64,000 bases of DNA from Rhizobiales bacterium UBA1912 (GTDB lineage Bacteria; Pseudomonadota; Alphaproteobacteria; Rhizobiales; Devosiaceae): positions 62,001 to 126,000 of the forward strand of contig DDGC01000028.1 of the NCBI GenBank assembly GCA_002337455.1, in the 5' to 3' direction. The notes under the pieces were generated by a model. That model worked only from the letters and a program-made list of their open reading frames with translations. It did no database searches and was not told the DNA's origin. Of this stretch, positions 1 to 9,792 are shown one piece after another. Positions within the stretch are counted from its first letter, which is position 1. Each line of letters opens with the position of its first letter. The translations under genes were made by a program, and so were the position numbers.

Positions 1-1
1 G

Positions 2-754
2 CCGGAGGCCGAAAAGCACTATTTGGGTTTTGCTGCCGGTTCGGGCATTACGCCGGTGCTGTCCATCATCAAGACAGTGTTGTCGCGGGAACCGCGTTCG
101 CGCTTCACGCTGGTCTATGGCAACCGGCAGATCGGTTCGATCATGTTTCGCGAGGAACTCGAGGACCTCAAGAACAGCTATCTTGGCCGGTTCTCGGTCG
201 TGCATGTGCTGCGGGCCGAAACTCAGGACGTCGATCTCTTCACCGGCCGCATCGATGCGGTCAAGGTCAAGGCCCTGTTCGAGCACTGGATCGATCCGGC
301 ATCGATAGACACGGCTTTCATCTGCGGCCCTGAGCCGATGATGCTGGCCATCGCGGGAGCGTTGCGCGATCACGGGCTGTCCGACGACCAGATCAAGTTC
401 GAACTGTTCTCCGCGGGCCAACCGGGCCGGGCCAAATCCGTCGCTATCTCTCGCGATGCGACTGAAACGGGTCTTGGAACCCAGGCGACAGTCACCCTTG
501 ACGGAACGACCCGCTCGTTCCAGATGCCGCGCGGAGAACAGAGCCTCCTCGAAGCGGCGATCGCCAATCATCTCGACGCGCCATATTCCTGCAGAGCTGG
601 CGTGTGCTCGACCTGCCGCTGCAAAGTCATCGAGGGCGAGGCCGAGATGGCCGTGAACCACGCCCTCGAAGATTACGAAGTCCGCGCCGGCTATGTGCTG
701 AGCTGTCAGGCTGTTCCGCTCACAGAGAAGATCGTCTTCACCTACGACCAGTAG
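2..754 (+). CDS. paaE: Phenylacetyl-CoA epoxidase reductase subunit PaaE (5'-truncated by window edge)
   Basis: This is the electron-transfer subunit that passes electrons from NAD(P)H through FAD and a [2Fe-2S] cluster to the PaaABC diiron epoxidase. The open frame runs to the left edge, so the N-terminal FAD-binding domain is missing. What remains is the NAD-binding part (AAGSGITP at the edge, CGPEPMM near residue 100 of the visible part) and a C-terminal plant-type ferredoxin domain. That domain has the CRAGVCSTC cysteine cluster and a final Cys in LSCQ. Other epoxidase subunits would be expected just left of the window. paaZ follows 61 bp downstream on the same strand. Family assignment is firm; the true start is not visible. 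Confidence 0.93.
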   Translation, partial: PEAEKHYLGFAAGSGITPVLSIIKTVLSREPRSRFTLVYGNRQIGSIMFREELEDLKNSYLGRFSVVHVLRAETQDVDLFTGRIDAVKVKALFEHWIDPASIDTAFICGPEPMMLAIAGALRDHGLSDDQIKFELFSAGQPGRAKSVAISRDATETGLGTQATVTLDGTTRSFQMPRGEQSLLEAAIANHLDAPYSCRAGVCSTCRCKVIEGEAEMAVNHALEDYEVRAGYVLSCQAVPLTEKIVFTYDQ

Positions 755-815
755 GTCACCGTCCCGGCAGGTTCACTTCGGACCGCCGAGCTCCAACTCG
801 CCTTTAGGAAATGCC

Positions 816-2888
816 ATGTCCCCGTCTCCCCGTCGTATCGAAAGCTATGTTCAAGGACAATGGCGCCCCGGAACCGGCGCAGGGCAGACCATACTCGACG
901 CTTCGACAGGCGAACCGGTCGCCGTCGTCGACTCCACCGGGGTCGATTTTGCCGGGGCGCTTGATTATGGTCGAAACGTTGCCGGTCCGAAACTCAGGGC
1001 GCTGTCCTTCCACGAGCGCGCCGGTCAGCTCAAGGCTCTGGGTCAGGCATTGATGGCCCAGAAGGAAGAGTTTTACCGCGAGAGTTTTCATACCGGCGCC
1101 ACCCGCGCCGATGGCTGGGTCGATATCGAGGGCGGGATCGGTACCATGCTCTCATACGCCTCAAAGGGCCGCCGTGAATTACCGAATACGCGCGTTCTCC
1201 TCGACGGCGTCGTGGAGCCACTGTCCAAGGACCAGAGTTTCAGTGCACAGCATGTCCTGACGCCACTCAATGGTGTCGCCGTGCATATCAACGCCTTCAA
1301 TTTCCCCGTCTGGGGCATGCTGGAAAAGATCTCGCCGAGCCTGCTGGCCGGCGTACCCTGCGTGGTCAAGCCCGCCTCTCAGACGGCGTACCTGACAGAG
1401 CTTGTCGTTCGCCGGATCATCGAAACAGGAATCCTTCCTGAAGGCGCGTTGCAGTTGATATCGGGCGCGGTCGGCGATCTGCTTGACCATGTGGACGGCC
1501 AGGACGTCGTTACCTTCACGGGGTCCGCATCGACGGGGCGCAAGCTCAAGACCCATCCGGCAGTCGTGACCAATTCGGTACGCTTTACAATGGAAGCCGA
1601 CAGCCTCAATGCGACCATCCTCGGGCCGGATGGCGCGCCGGGAACGCCAGAATTCGATCTTTTCGTGCGGGAGGTCGTGCACGAGATGACGGCCAAGGCT
1701 GGCCAGAAATGCACCGCCATACGCCGGGTGATCGCGCCGCGAGCCTTCATTGAACCTCTGGTGGCCGCAATTTCCGATCGTCTGGCCCGGATCACGCTGG
1801 GCAGGCCCGATGCGGAGGGGACGCGGATGGGGCCGCTCGCCAGCCTCGACCAGCGCACCGAGGTGTTGGCGCGCATCAAGGACCTGCAAGCTGAAGCCGA
1901 GATCGTGGCTGGTGACCCAGCGGACGTGCGAGTCGCCAGCGGCGACCCCGAGCGCGGTGCGTTCCTCAACCCCGTGTTAATGCTGAGCAAGGATCCGCTT
2001 TCGGCATCAGCCATCCACGATGTGGAGGCCTTTGGGCCCGTCGCCACGCTCATGCCGTATGATGACCTCGACGAAGGAATCGAGCTGGCCCGGCGTGGCA
2101 AGGGCTCGCTGGTGGCGTCCGTATTCACCGACGATCCAACCGTTGCAGAGCACGCCGTTCTCGGCCTCGCGCCCTTCCACGGCCGCGTGCTGATCGGTAA
2201 CCGCGCTTCGGCAAAATCCTCCACCGGCCATGGTTCGCCTCTTGCCGGTCTCGTGCATGGTGGACCCGGCCGGGCAGGTGGTGGCGAGGAACTGGGCGGC
2301 ATGCGCGGGGTGAAGCACTATCTTCAGCGCACCGCGGTCCAAGGTACACCTCGCCTGCTTTCAGCGGTTACCGGCCGGTGGCTCGAAGGCGCCGACGCGC
2401 AATCGGGCATTCACCCGTTCCGCAAATCGCTCGCCGAATTGCGCATCGGTGACCAGCTCATCACCAAAGAGCGCCAGGTCAGCCAAGAGGATGTGGAGCA
2501 TTTCGCGCAGTTCACCGGTGACACTTTTTATGCGCACATGGACAGCGACGCCGCCAGGGCCAATCCCTTCTTCGAGGATCGCGTTGCCCATGGCTATCTG
2601 ATTGCTTCGTTTGCAGCGGGCCTGTTCGTCGACCCCGCGCCAGGACCAGTACTGGCCAATTATGGCGTCGACAATCTGCGCTTCCTGTCCCCAATTTATT
2701 TCGGCGATACGCTGCGAGTGCGCCTCACCTGCAAAGAGATAAATCCGCGGGCCGGCGCCGAGCACGGCGAGGTGCGCTGGGATTGCCAGGTGACCAAACA
2801 GGATGGCTCGGTGGTCGCGCAATACGATGTGCTGACCATGGTGGCCAAGACCTGGCCTCCTGCCGCCGCGAACGAGGCGGCAGAATGA
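816..2888 (+). CDS. paaZ: Bifunctional oxepin-CoA hydrolase / semialdehyde dehydrogenase PaaZ
   Basis: PaaZ opens the oxepin-CoA ring and oxidises the resulting aldehyde to 3-oxo-5,6-dehydrosuberyl-CoA. The 690-residue length fits the bifunctional form. Residues 1 to about 520 are an aldehyde dehydrogenase domain, with the general-base Glu in MEADS and the nucleophile in GQKCTAIRR. Residues from about 545 are a MaoC-type (R)-hydratase domain, with [11 protein letters not shown] and the VAHGYL motif. Both active sites look intact, so hydrolase and dehydrogenase functions should both be present. An AGGA-type ribosome site (about 807-811) precedes the ATG. The stop overlaps the paaY start by 4 bp (ATGA), indicating translational coupling. 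Confidence 0.95.
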   Translation: MSPSPRRIESYVQGQWRPGTGAGQTILDASTGEPVAVVDSTGVDFAGALDYGRNVAGPKLRALSFHERAGQLKALGQALMAQKEEFYRESFHTGATRADGWVDIEGGIGTMLSYASKGRRELPNTRVLLDGVVEPLSKDQSFSAQHVLTPLNGVAVHINAFNFPVWGMLEKISPSLLAGVPCVVKPASQTAYLTELVVRRIIETGILPEGALQLISGAVGDLLDHVDGQDVVTFTGSASTGRKLKTHPAVVTNSVRFTMEADSLNATILGPDGAPGTPEFDLFVREVVHEMTAKAGQKCTAIRRVIAPRAFIEPLVAAISDRLARITLGRPDAEGTRMGPLASLDQRTEVLARIKDLQAEAEIVAGDPADVRVASGDPERGAFLNPVLMLSKDPLSASAIHDVEAFGPVATLMPYDDLDEGIELARRGKGSLVASVFTDDPTVAEHAVLGLAPFHGRVLIGNRASAKSSTGHGSPLAGLVHGGPGRAGGGEELGGMRGVKHYLQRTAVQGTPRLLSAVTGRWLEGADAQSGIHPFRKSLAELRIGDQLITKERQVSQEDVEHFAQFTGDTFYAHMDSDAARANPFFEDRVAHGYLIASFAAGLFVDPAPGPVLANYGVDNLRFLSPIYFGDTLRVRLTCKEINPRAGAEHGEVRWDCQVTKQDGSVVAQYDVLTMVAKTWPPAAANEAAE

Positions 2889-3493
2889 GCCACGTTTATA
2901 GCTGGGATGGGGTGGTGCCGGTTATCGACCCTTCCGCGTTCGTTCATCCGCAGGCAGTGGTCATCGGGGACGTTATTATTGGTCCGGGTGTCTATGTCGG
3001 CCCTGGCGCCGTTCTGCGCGGCGATTTCGGTCGCATCGTCTTCGAGGCTGGCTCCAATATCCAGGAGAACTGCGTCGTCCATGCCTTCCCTGGCAAGGAC
3101 GTGGTTGTTGAAGAGGCAGGCCATATCGGGCACGGGGCGGTCCTGCATGGCTGTCGCATCAGGCGCAACGCCATGGTGGGGATGAACGCCGTTGTGATGG
3201 ATGAGGCCGTCCTTGGCGAGAACAGCATTCTGGGCGCCCTGTCCTTCGTAAAGGCGGGGGCCGTCATTCCGCCCAACAGCATGGCGCTAGGCAGCCCTGC
3301 CCGGGTAGTGCGTGAACTGACCAAGGAGGAGATTGCCTGGAAAACTCAGGGCACTGCCATTTACCAGCAACTTGCCCGGGATGCTCCAGAAAAGCTCGTT
3401 CCTGTGGAACCCATCATGGCGGTTGATCCAAGCCGCCGACGTGTAAAGGCGCCGGGATATGAAACCTTGCTTGCCCACCGACGCGAAGACTAG
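2885..3493 (+). CDS. paaY: PaaY, hexapeptide-repeat gamma-carbonic-anhydrase-like thioesterase of the paa pathway
   Basis: PaaY is a trimeric left-handed beta-helix protein; family members act as auxiliary thioesterases clearing inhibitory CoA adducts in phenylacetate degradation. The 202-residue product has repeated hexapeptides ([19 protein letters not shown] and similar) and His-rich metal sites ([18 protein letters not shown]) typical of gamma-carbonic anhydrases. A longer frame exists upstream, but the start chosen here overlaps the paaZ stop as ATGA and begins with the family-typical short N-terminus. It ends by overlapping the convergent paaR gene by 4 bp. Confidence 0.93.
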   Translation: MSHVYSWDGVVPVIDPSAFVHPQAVVIGDVIIGPGVYVGPGAVLRGDFGRIVFEAGSNIQENCVVHAFPGKDVVVEEAGHIGHGAVLHGCRIRRNAMVGMNAVVMDEAVLGENSILGALSFVKAGAVIPPNSMALGSPARVVRELTKEEIAWKTQGTAIYQQLARDAPEKLVPVEPIMAVDPSRRRVKAPGYETLLAHRRED

Positions 3494-4089
3494 CGCACGG
3501 ACTTGATCCCTTCGAGGATCAGTGTTGTGGCCACCTCCGCATAATCTTCGCGGCTGATCTGGCCGCCATCGCGAAACCACATATAGACCCAGTTCATCAT
3601 CCCGAAGAGGGACATGGTTACCGGCATCAGCAAGGGCCGCTCCGGTCTGTTGAGCGCGGGATTTATGGTGTCGAGAATGTTGGAAAACCGCTTGACGATA
3701 TTGCGTTCAAGAGCTGTGACTGCAGCCTTTTGCTCGTCGGAAAGGGCCTGGGACGCGTTGAGCTGAACCTTGTGCTGGTTGTCGGCGCCGCGATAGTTCT
3801 CAAGCGCCGCTCCGACGAGCCGCCGCAGGCGGTCGGGCGGCTCGAGTTTTGGATCGTCTGCCGCCGCTATGGCCGCGTCCAACTCTTCGAGATGGGTGAC
3901 GATGATCGCAAAAATCAGGGCGTCCTTGCTTGGATAGTAGTGATAGAGCAGAGCCTTGGATACCTGAGCGTGCGCAGCAATCTGTGACATGGATGCCTTT
4001 TCCATGCCCTTGTCTGCGAACACTGCCGCCGCGAGATCCAATATGCCGCGCTGCTTTTCATCGAAGTCTTGCGCTCGCGTGCGAGCCAT
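3490..4089 (-). CDS. paaR: TetR-family transcriptional regulator, probable PaaR repressor
   Basis: This is a 199-residue TetR-type one-component repressor. The N-terminal helix-turn-helix (about residues 12-58) shows the family pattern, with [24 protein letters not shown] at its core, followed by a divergent ligand-binding helical domain. Its position inside the paa cluster, just upstream of paaK on the same strand, suggests it senses phenylacetyl-CoA and represses paa genes, as PaaR does elsewhere. A TetR-like palindrome at 6811-6822 in the paaG/paaN divergent promoter is a candidate target. The ligand is inferred from context, not read from the sequence. It converges with paaY with a 4-bp overlap. 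Confidence 0.85.
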   Translation of the reverse strand: MARTRAQDFDEKQRGILDLAAAVFADKGMEKASMSQIAAHAQVSKALLYHYYPSKDALIFAIIVTHLEELDAAIAAADDPKLEPPDRLRRLVGAALENYRGADNQHKVQLNASQALSDEQKAAVTALERNIVKRFSNILDTINPALNRPERPLLMPVTMSLFGMMNWVYMWFRDGGQISREDYAEVATTLILEGIKSVR

Positions 4090-4162
4090 GTGGTCACTTC
4101 CTTTTGCTGTGAATCCCTTTACCGGCTGAGAGACAGCCTGTCATCCATGTGGGTAGTGCGCA

Positions 4163-5473
4163 TCACGACTTGGGACGGTTGTCTAACAGGCGTTTGGCCT
4201 TCCCCTCGGACCGTGCGACGCCCTGCGGGTCGTGCACTTCGATCCTGGTCGAAACGCCCACGACCGACTTGATGTGATGCGCCAGCTCTTTGGCGGACAA
4301 GGCGCGTGCATTGGCCTCGGTGGCCTCGACAGCCGCTTCGACATGCACTGTCATTATGTCGAGACGACCGCTGCGCGTGAGTTCGATCTGGAAATGCGGT
4401 GACAAACCCCTGCACTTGAGAATTTGTTCCTCAATCTGCGTCGGGAAAACATTTACACCACGCAGAATTATCATGTCGTCGCTGCGGCCGGTAATCTTGT
4501 CGATCCGTCGCATGGATCGTGCAGTGCCGGGCAGCAGGCGGGTCAGGTCGCGCGTGCGATAGCGGACCATCGGCAGACCTTCCTTGGTCAGTGTCGTGAA
4601 CACCAACTCGCCCAGCTCTCCGTCGGGCAGCACTTCATGGGTCACCGGATCGATGATCTCGGGATAGAAATGATCTTCCCAGACATGCAGGCCATCCTTG
4701 GTTTCCACGCATTCTTGCGCCACGCCGGGGCCCATGATTTCCGACAGGCCGTAGATATCTACGGCGTGCATGTCGAAAGCCTCCTCGATTTCCGCGCGCA
4801 TGGAATTCGTCCACGGCTCGGCGCCGAAGATGCCGATTTCGAGGGACGACTGACGCGGGTCGAGGCCCTGGCGGCGGAACTCGTCCAGGATGGACAGCAT
4901 ATACGAGGGCGTGACCATAATGATCCGGGGCTGGAAGTCATTGATCAGCGTTACCTGACGTTCCGTCATTCCGCCCGAGATCGGCACCACCGTGCAGCCC
5001 AGCCGCTCGGCACCGTAGTGAGCGCCCAGCCCACCCGTAAACAGGCCATAGCCATACGCGTTGTGCAGGATATCACCGGGACGTCCCCCGGCGGCCCGGA
5101 TCGAGCGGGCGATCAAATTGGCCCAGTGGTCGATATCACCGGCCGTGTAGCCCACCACGGTGGGCTTGCCTGTTGTGCCGGACGACCCATGCAGTCGCAC
5201 AAGCTGTGTGCGGGGGACGGCAAACATCCCGAATGGATAAGTGTCGCGCAGATCCTGCTTCCCGGTGAACGGGAACTTGGCGATGTCGGCGAGCGTCTTC
5301 AGGTCGCCGGGATGGGCGCCATGGGCGTCGAAGCGCTCGCGATAGAACGGCGAATTCTCATACGCATGGGTCAGCGACCATTTCATGCGTTCTAACTGCA
5401 GCGCGCCGATTTCGTCGCGAGACGCGACCTCAATGGAATCGAGCGCCGATTTGGGTGGAGCGAAATGTTCCAT
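4163..5473 (-). CDS. paaK: Phenylacetate-CoA ligase PaaK
   Basis: PaaK activates phenylacetate with ATP and CoA to phenylacetyl-CoA, the first step of the pathway. The 436-residue product is full length and carries the ATP-binding loop LHGSSGTTGKPTVVGYT, the adenylate-forming signature around YGLSEIMGPG, and the C-terminal GRSDDMIILRGVNVFPTQIE hinge region. A longer in-frame extension is open upstream. The ATG at 5473 is preferred because GGGGAGG lies 6-7 bases before it and the sequence from there matches the usual N-terminus. It lies downstream of paaG and paaI on the same strand, probably in one operon. Confidence 0.95.
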   Translation of the reverse strand: MEHFAPPKSALDSIEVASRDEIGALQLERMKWSLTHAYENSPFYRERFDAHGAHPGDLKTLADIAKFPFTGKQDLRDTYPFGMFAVPRTQLVRLHGSSGTTGKPTVVGYTAGDIDHWANLIARSIRAAGGRPGDILHNAYGYGLFTGGLGAHYGAERLGCTVVPISGGMTERQVTLINDFQPRIIMVTPSYMLSILDEFRRQGLDPRQSSLEIGIFGAEPWTNSMRAEIEEAFDMHAVDIYGLSEIMGPGVAQECVETKDGLHVWEDHFYPEIIDPVTHEVLPDGELGELVFTTLTKEGLPMVRYRTRDLTRLLPGTARSMRRIDKITGRSDDMIILRGVNVFPTQIEEQILKCRGLSPHFQIELTRSGRLDIMTVHVEAAVEATEANARALSAKELAHHIKSVVGVSTRIEVHDPQGVARSEGKAKRLLDNRPKS

Positions 5474-5493
5474 GTTGACCTCCCCTTTGTGTC

Positions 5494-5955
5494 TCATTTT
5501 GCCAGTAACTCCTCGACCGGCAGATGCGTGCCTTTGACTGTCCGCGAATGGCCGCGGAATTCGGCCACCTGCACGCCGTCCTGATTGGTGATGGTGACGT
5601 CGTAAATTCCGGACCTGCCGGCCCGCCAATGCTCCCGGGCATGTGCCGTCAGCCGGTCGCCTTCATAGGCAGGAACGAGATAGCTTATGGAACAATGCTG
5701 ACCCACGACCCGCTGGTTGTACGTGTTGCAGGCAAAGGCGAAGGCCGAGTCGGCCAGAGTGAAAATGAAACCGCCGTGACAGGCACCCTGGCCGTTGACC
5801 ATGTGCGGCTCGATGAGCAGCGTCAGTGTTGCTTCTCCCGGCGAGGCCGAAGCGAGCGTCATTCCCAAGTTGCGGCTGGCGCGGTCTTGTGTCCACATGG
5901 AGTGGACACACGCTTCGGCCAACTGTTGCGGGCTCAAATCGACTGTCAGCGTCAT
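5494..5955 (-). CDS. paaI: Hydroxyphenylacetyl-CoA thioesterase PaaI
   Basis: This is a hotdog-fold acyl-CoA thioesterase that hydrolyses aberrant hydroxyphenylacetyl-CoA intermediates and frees trapped CoA. The 153 residues include the conserved motif VNGQGACHGGFIFTLADSAFAFA, whose HGG and downstream Asp are the usual catalytic elements, and the ISYLVPAYEGDRLTA strand. Its ATG overlaps the paaG stop by 4 bp, and the paaK start follows about 20 bp after its stop. The three genes are therefore probably one transcript. Confidence 0.92.
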   Translation of the reverse strand: MTLTVDLSPQQLAEACVHSMWTQDRASRNLGMTLASASPGEATLTLLIEPHMVNGQGACHGGFIFTLADSAFAFACNTYNQRVVGQHCSISYLVPAYEGDRLTAHAREHWRAGRSGIYDVTITNQDGVQVAEFRGHSRTVKGTHLPVEELLAK

Positions 5956-6746
5956 TTGCCCTTGAACTCCGGTTGGCGCTTTTCGAGGAAGGCGGTGACC
6001 CCCTCGGCGTAGTCGGCGCTACGCCCCGCCCGGCGCTGGGCGTCACGTTCGAGGTCCAACTGCTCGTCAAACGAGTTGGTTGCGGCGGCCCGTATCAACT
6101 GCTTGGTGAGTGCCAGACCCATGGTTGGGCCGGCTGCCAGGGATTTGGCAAGTGTCGACGCTTCCTCGAACAGGACGTCGTCGTCACACACTTTCCAGAT
6201 CAGGCCCCAATCTCTCGCCGTCTCGGACGAAAGCGGTTCGCCGGTCAGGGCCAGGGCCTTGGCGCGTGGCTCACCGAGAATGCGCGGCAAGCTCCAGGTG
6301 CCGCCGGAATCCGGGATGAGACCAACTTTGGCGAAAGACTGGATGAAACGGGCCGATCGCGCCGCCAATACAATGTCGCAAGCGAAAGCAATGTTGGCGC
6401 CCGCGCCCGCCGCCACGCCGTTCACTGCGGCGATCACTGGCATGTCCAGCGAGCGGATCAGCCGCAAAGTCGGGTTGTAGAATGTCTCCAGGGTATGACC
6501 GAGGTCGGGCGGTTCGGCGCCTTTTCGCGGATCGCGGTCGCCCAGATCCTGCCCGGCAGAGAAGCCACGGCCAGCGCCAGTCAGCAGGACGGCGCGAATC
6601 GAGCTGTCGTCACGAGCCTGCTCAAGCTCGCCACGCAAAGCCAGATGCATCTCATCATTGAACGAATTCAGCTTGTCGGGGCGGTTCAATGTGAGCGTCA
6701 GCACGCCCTGATCGCTGCTCGCAAGTAGAGTTGGACTGCCAGTCAT
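5952..6746 (-). CDS. paaG: Enoyl-CoA hydratase/isomerase family protein PaaG
   Basis: This crotonase-family enzyme matches PaaG, the 1,2-epoxyphenylacetyl-CoA isomerase that forms the oxepin-CoA ring substrate of PaaZ. The 264-residue length fits PaaG. It has the oxyanion-hole segments LTGAGRGFSAGQDLGDRDPR and NGVAAGAGANIAFACDIVLAA, and Asp/Glu positions in the FIQSFAKVGLIPDSGG segment. The ATG at 6746 is chosen because GGGAGGGG lies about 9 bases upstream. An ATG 6 bp earlier (6752) is too close to that site, and the longer frame to 6878 runs through the promoter. PaaG versus PaaB-type hydratase naming rests partly on context. Confidence 0.9.
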   Translation of the reverse strand: MTGSPTLLASSDQGVLTLTLNRPDKLNSFNDEMHLALRGELEQARDDSSIRAVLLTGAGRGFSAGQDLGDRDPRKGAEPPDLGHTLETFYNPTLRLIRSLDMPVIAAVNGVAAGAGANIAFACDIVLAARSARFIQSFAKVGLIPDSGGTWSLPRILGEPRAKALALTGEPLSSETARDWGLIWKVCDDDVLFEEASTLAKSLAAGPTMGLALTKQLIRAAATNSFDEQLDLERDAQRRAGRSADYAEGVTAFLEKRQPEFKGK

Positions 6747-6810
6747 ATTCATTCCCCTCCCACCTTCGTCGCATTTTTTGACGAAGAGACATTTTTGTGT
6801 TGCATATACC

Positions 6811-6822
6811 GACCGGCCGGTC
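6811..6822. promoter_or_regulatory. Candidate PaaR operator in the divergent paaG/paaN promoter
   Basis: A perfect 12-bp palindrome, GACCGGCCGGTC, lies in the 100-bp intergenic region between the divergent paaG and paaN starts. TetR regulators of acyl-CoA and aromatic pathways commonly bind ACCG/CGGT-rich palindromes of this kind. The site sits among AT-rich bases (TTTTTGTGTTGCATATA before, TGATAAAGA after) that could form promoter elements. Binding by the neighbouring TetR gene is inferred. Confidence 0.6.
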
Positions 6823-6854
6823 AATGATAAAGAGATGGCAACGAGGAGCACGCC

Positions 6855-8504
6855 ATGACTACCCTTTTCGACCGACATCGTGAGTTGCTGACTTCAGCCC
6901 TTGAGGCTGTTCACTCACGTCGTTTCTGGTCACCCTATCCCGAGGTGCCGAGCGGCCGCTTCTACGGGGAAACTGCCAGGGCCGATGGCGAAGCCGGTTT
7001 TGCTGCCCTCCGTGACAGTTCTTTCGACCTTCCGGGTCATCCCGAGAGCAAAAGACTCGGGGGCGAGATGTCTCCCTTCGACTTTGCGCTGGGTATCAGC
7101 TACCCGGCGGCCGATACTGCAGCGGTGGTCGAGGCGGCGCAGTCGGCCGCGCCCATTCTGGCTGCCGCATCACCGGAACTGCGCGTTGGCGTGGCGCTCG
7201 AAGCATTGTCACGCCTCAACCAGCTCAGCTTTACCATGGCTCATGCGGTGTCGCATACGACGGGCCAGGCCTTTCCAATGGCTTTCCAGGCCGGTGGTCC
7301 TCACGCGCAGGACAGGGGACTGGAAGCCGTTGCGTTGACCTGGGCCGAACTGACGCGATTTGCGCCGTCGGCGAGATGGGAGAAACCCCAAGGCAAAGCG
7401 GAGCCGATATCGCTGGAGAAACACTGGTCAACGGTGCCCGCAGGTATCGCTTTGGTCATCGGCTGCAACACATTTCCGACATGGAACAGCTATTCGGGTC
7501 TGTTCGCCAGCCTGGTCAGCGGAAACCCCGTCATCGTCAAACCGCACCCCGCCGCTATTTTGCCGCTGGCCCTGACGGTTCGCGTTCTGCGCGAGGTGCT
7601 GGTCGAGGCGGGACTTCTGGCCAATGCGGTGCTGCTCGCCGTCGACGAGGCTGGTGCCGAAATCACCAAGGATCTGGCCGCCCATCCGGCAGTTCGTCTG
7701 ATCGATTATACCGGCTCAGCCGATTTCGGCGCTTGGCTGCGGGCCAACGCCCTGCAAGCCAGGGTGTTCACCGAGGAGACGGGCGTCAATACCGTCGTTG
7801 TAGCGGGCACGGACAACTTTGCCGGATTGTGCGCCAACCTTGCGTTCTCGCTCTCTCTATACTCGGGACAGATGTGCACTGCCCCCCAGAATATCTACAT
7901 TCCGGTGGCGGGTATTCCCACGGATCAAGGTCACAAGAGCTTCGACGAGGTCACGCTCGGCATTGCGGGCGCGATCGACGACCTGCTGGCCGATCCGGCC
8001 CGGGCGGGGGGCATTCTTGGCGCCATTGCCAATCCCGCGACGCTGTCGCGCGTGAAGGAAGCGCGTGCGCTTGGCCGTGTGGTTCGTGACTCCAGCCCGC
8101 TGGGTGATGGCCGTACCGCTACGCCGCTTCTTATTGTTGTCGATCCGCAAAGCCCTGCGGCTCAGGGCGAGTATTTCGGCCCTATTGCCCTGCTGGTCCC
8201 GGTCGACGACGCCGATCGGGGCATTGCCTTGGCGTCCGGCGTTGCCGCGCGTGCCGGCGCCATAACGGCCGCCGTTTATGACATCGATGAGGCTCGAATT
8301 GGTCGTGCAATCACCGCCTTTGCCGGAGCGGGCACAAACCTCTCGGTCAACCTGACCGGCAACATTTTCGTCAATCAGTCAGCGGCGTTCAGTGACTTCC
8401 ACGTCACTGGCGCCAATCCGGCGGGCAATGCCAGCCTGACCGATCCAGCTTTCGTGGCCGGACGCTTCCATCGCGTGATGTGGAGGCGCCCTGTCGCGGC
8501 CTGA
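6855..8504 (+). CDS. paaN: Phenylacetic acid degradation protein PaaN (aldehyde dehydrogenase family)
   Basis: This 549-residue aldehyde-dehydrogenase-like protein matches the PaaN family, which occurs in paa clusters and was historically assigned to the ring-cleavage aldehyde step. Catalytic-type elements are visible: the Glu in FTEETGVNTVVV, the cofactor segment IGCNTFPTWNSYSG, and the nucleophile Cys in SGQMCTAPQN. An intact PaaZ with its own dehydrogenase domain is also present. PaaN is therefore likely an auxiliary or alternative dehydrogenase; the division of labour cannot be read from sequence. It is divergent from paaG and leads the transporter operon. Confidence 0.9.
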   Translation: MTTLFDRHRELLTSALEAVHSRRFWSPYPEVPSGRFYGETARADGEAGFAALRDSSFDLPGHPESKRLGGEMSPFDFALGISYPAADTAAVVEAAQSAAPILAAASPELRVGVALEALSRLNQLSFTMAHAVSHTTGQAFPMAFQAGGPHAQDRGLEAVALTWAELTRFAPSARWEKPQGKAEPISLEKHWSTVPAGIALVIGCNTFPTWNSYSGLFASLVSGNPVIVKPHPAAILPLALTVRVLREVLVEAGLLANAVLLAVDEAGAEITKDLAAHPAVRLIDYTGSADFGAWLRANALQARVFTEETGVNTVVVAGTDNFAGLCANLAFSLSLYSGQMCTAPQNIYIPVAGIPTDQGHKSFDEVTLGIAGAIDDLLADPARAGGILGAIANPATLSRVKEARALGRVVRDSSPLGDGRTATPLLIVVDPQSPAAQGEYFGPIALLVPVDDADRGIALASGVAARAGAITAAVYDIDEARIGRAITAFAGAGTNLSVNLTGNIFVNQSAAFSDFHVTGANPAGNASLTDPAFVAGRFHRVMWRRPVAA

Positions 8505-8544
8505 TCCACCAGACTACCAACATGTTCTCAAGGGAGGAGACAAT

Positions 8545-9693
8545 ATGACTAGAACTTTATCGACATTGGCCGTCCTGGCGGCCGCAGCGACGTTGACCAT
8601 GGCCAGCCCGGCCATGGCCCAGATCAAGATCGGTGCGTCGTTTTCGGCGACTGGTCCGGCGGCCTATCTCGGCACGCCCGAAATGCAAACGCTGACGATG
8701 CTGGTCGAGCAGGCCAATGCGGCTGGCGGGATCAACGGCCAGCAGATCGAACTGGTCCATTATGACGACGCAGGGGATCCGACCAAGGCGCAGACCTTCG
8801 CCACGCGTTTGATCGAGGATGATGGTGTCGTCGCCATCATCGGCGGCACTACAACGGGTACGTCGATGTCGATCCTTAACGTAACCGAAGACGCTGAGGT
8901 GCCGTTCATCTCGCTGGCCGGCGCGATCGACATTATCGATCCGGTCAAGCCATACACGTTCAAGACGCCGCCCACCGACCGCATGGCATGTCAGAAAATA
9001 TTTGAAGACATGCAAGGACGTGGGATCACCAAGATCGGCATGATTTCTGGCACGGATGGCTTTGGTGCGTCCATGCAGGCCCAATGCAAGGCGGTCGTCG
9101 GGGACTACGGCATCGAAATTCTGGCGGATGAAACCTACCAGCCCCAGGATGTCGACATGACGGCTCAGCTCACCAATATCCGGAGCACGACCGGGATCGA
9201 AGCTGTGCTCAACCCCGGGTTTGGTCAAGGCCCTGCGGTCGTCACGCGCAACTATGGCCAGCTCGGGATTGAGCTGCCTCTCTATCAGTCGCACGGTGTT
9301 GCTTCGGATGGCTTCATCGAGCTTGCAAGTGCCGCAGCGGCGGAGGGCGTCATCTTGCCCGGTACTCCGCTCCTTGTCGTCGATCAGCTTGAGGACAACG
9401 ACCCCCAGAAGCCTGTGATTGTTGCCTACAAAGGGCTTTTCGAAGAACAGACCGGCACGCCTGTCGGGACATTTGGCGGATATGCCCATGACGCGTACCT
9501 GATCCTCGCCGATGCTCTCGAGCGTTCGGCGTCAAATGAACCCTCGGATATTCGCGACGCCATTGAGGCGACCTCGGGTCTGGTGGGTGTGACTGGCGCA
9601 TACACGTTCTCGCCCGAAGATCATCTTGGGCTGGATCTGACCTCGTTCCGCATCCTGCAGATCAGGGATGGCGGCTGGACCCTGGTCGAATAG
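8545..9693 (+). CDS. Branched-chain-amino-acid-type ABC transporter substrate-binding protein, probably for phenylacetate or related aromatic acids
   Basis: This is a periplasmic type-I binding protein of the Leu/Ile/Val family. The 382-residue product has a signal peptide (basic start, hydrophobic stretch, cleavage near SPAMAQIK) and the family opening KIGASFSATGPAAYLG. It is followed by a typical GGINGQQIELVHYDD segment. A very strong GGGAGGAG ribosome site precedes the ATG. It sits between paaN and the permease genes, so an aromatic acid such as phenylacetate is a more likely ligand than leucine, by context only. A stem-loop directly after the stop may limit read-through into the membrane genes. 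Confidence 0.88.
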   Translation: MTRTLSTLAVLAAAATLTMASPAMAQIKIGASFSATGPAAYLGTPEMQTLTMLVEQANAAGGINGQQIELVHYDDAGDPTKAQTFATRLIEDDGVVAIIGGTTTGTSMSILNVTEDAEVPFISLAGAIDIIDPVKPYTFKTPPTDRMACQKIFEDMQGRGITKIGMISGTDGFGASMQAQCKAVVGDYGIEILADETYQPQDVDMTAQLTNIRSTTGIEAVLNPGFGQGPAVVTRNYGQLGIELPLYQSHGVASDGFIELASAAAAEGVILPGTPLLVVDQLEDNDPQKPVIVAYKGLFEEQTGTPVGTFGGYAHDAYLILADALERSASNEPSDIRDAIEATSGLVGVTGAYTFSPEDHLGLDLTSFRILQIRDGGWTLVE

Positions 9694-9699
9694 TCATGG

Positions 9700-9729
9700 T
9701 GGCGCACCGGTCATAGGATCGGTGCGCCA
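9700..9729 (+). terminator. Intra-operon stem-loop after the binding-protein gene
   Basis: A perfect 10-bp stem (TGGCGCACCG pairing with CGGTGCGCCA, 10-nt loop) starts 6 bases past the stop codon. Only a short T run follows, so it probably acts as partial terminator or 3'-end stabiliser. This would give more binding protein than permease, as is common in ABC importer operons. Confidence 0.75.
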
Positions 9730-9792
9730 TTTCAATGAACAATACGACCGCGGGGTATCATTGCCCAGGGTCGAGCCGATGGCGGGAATTCC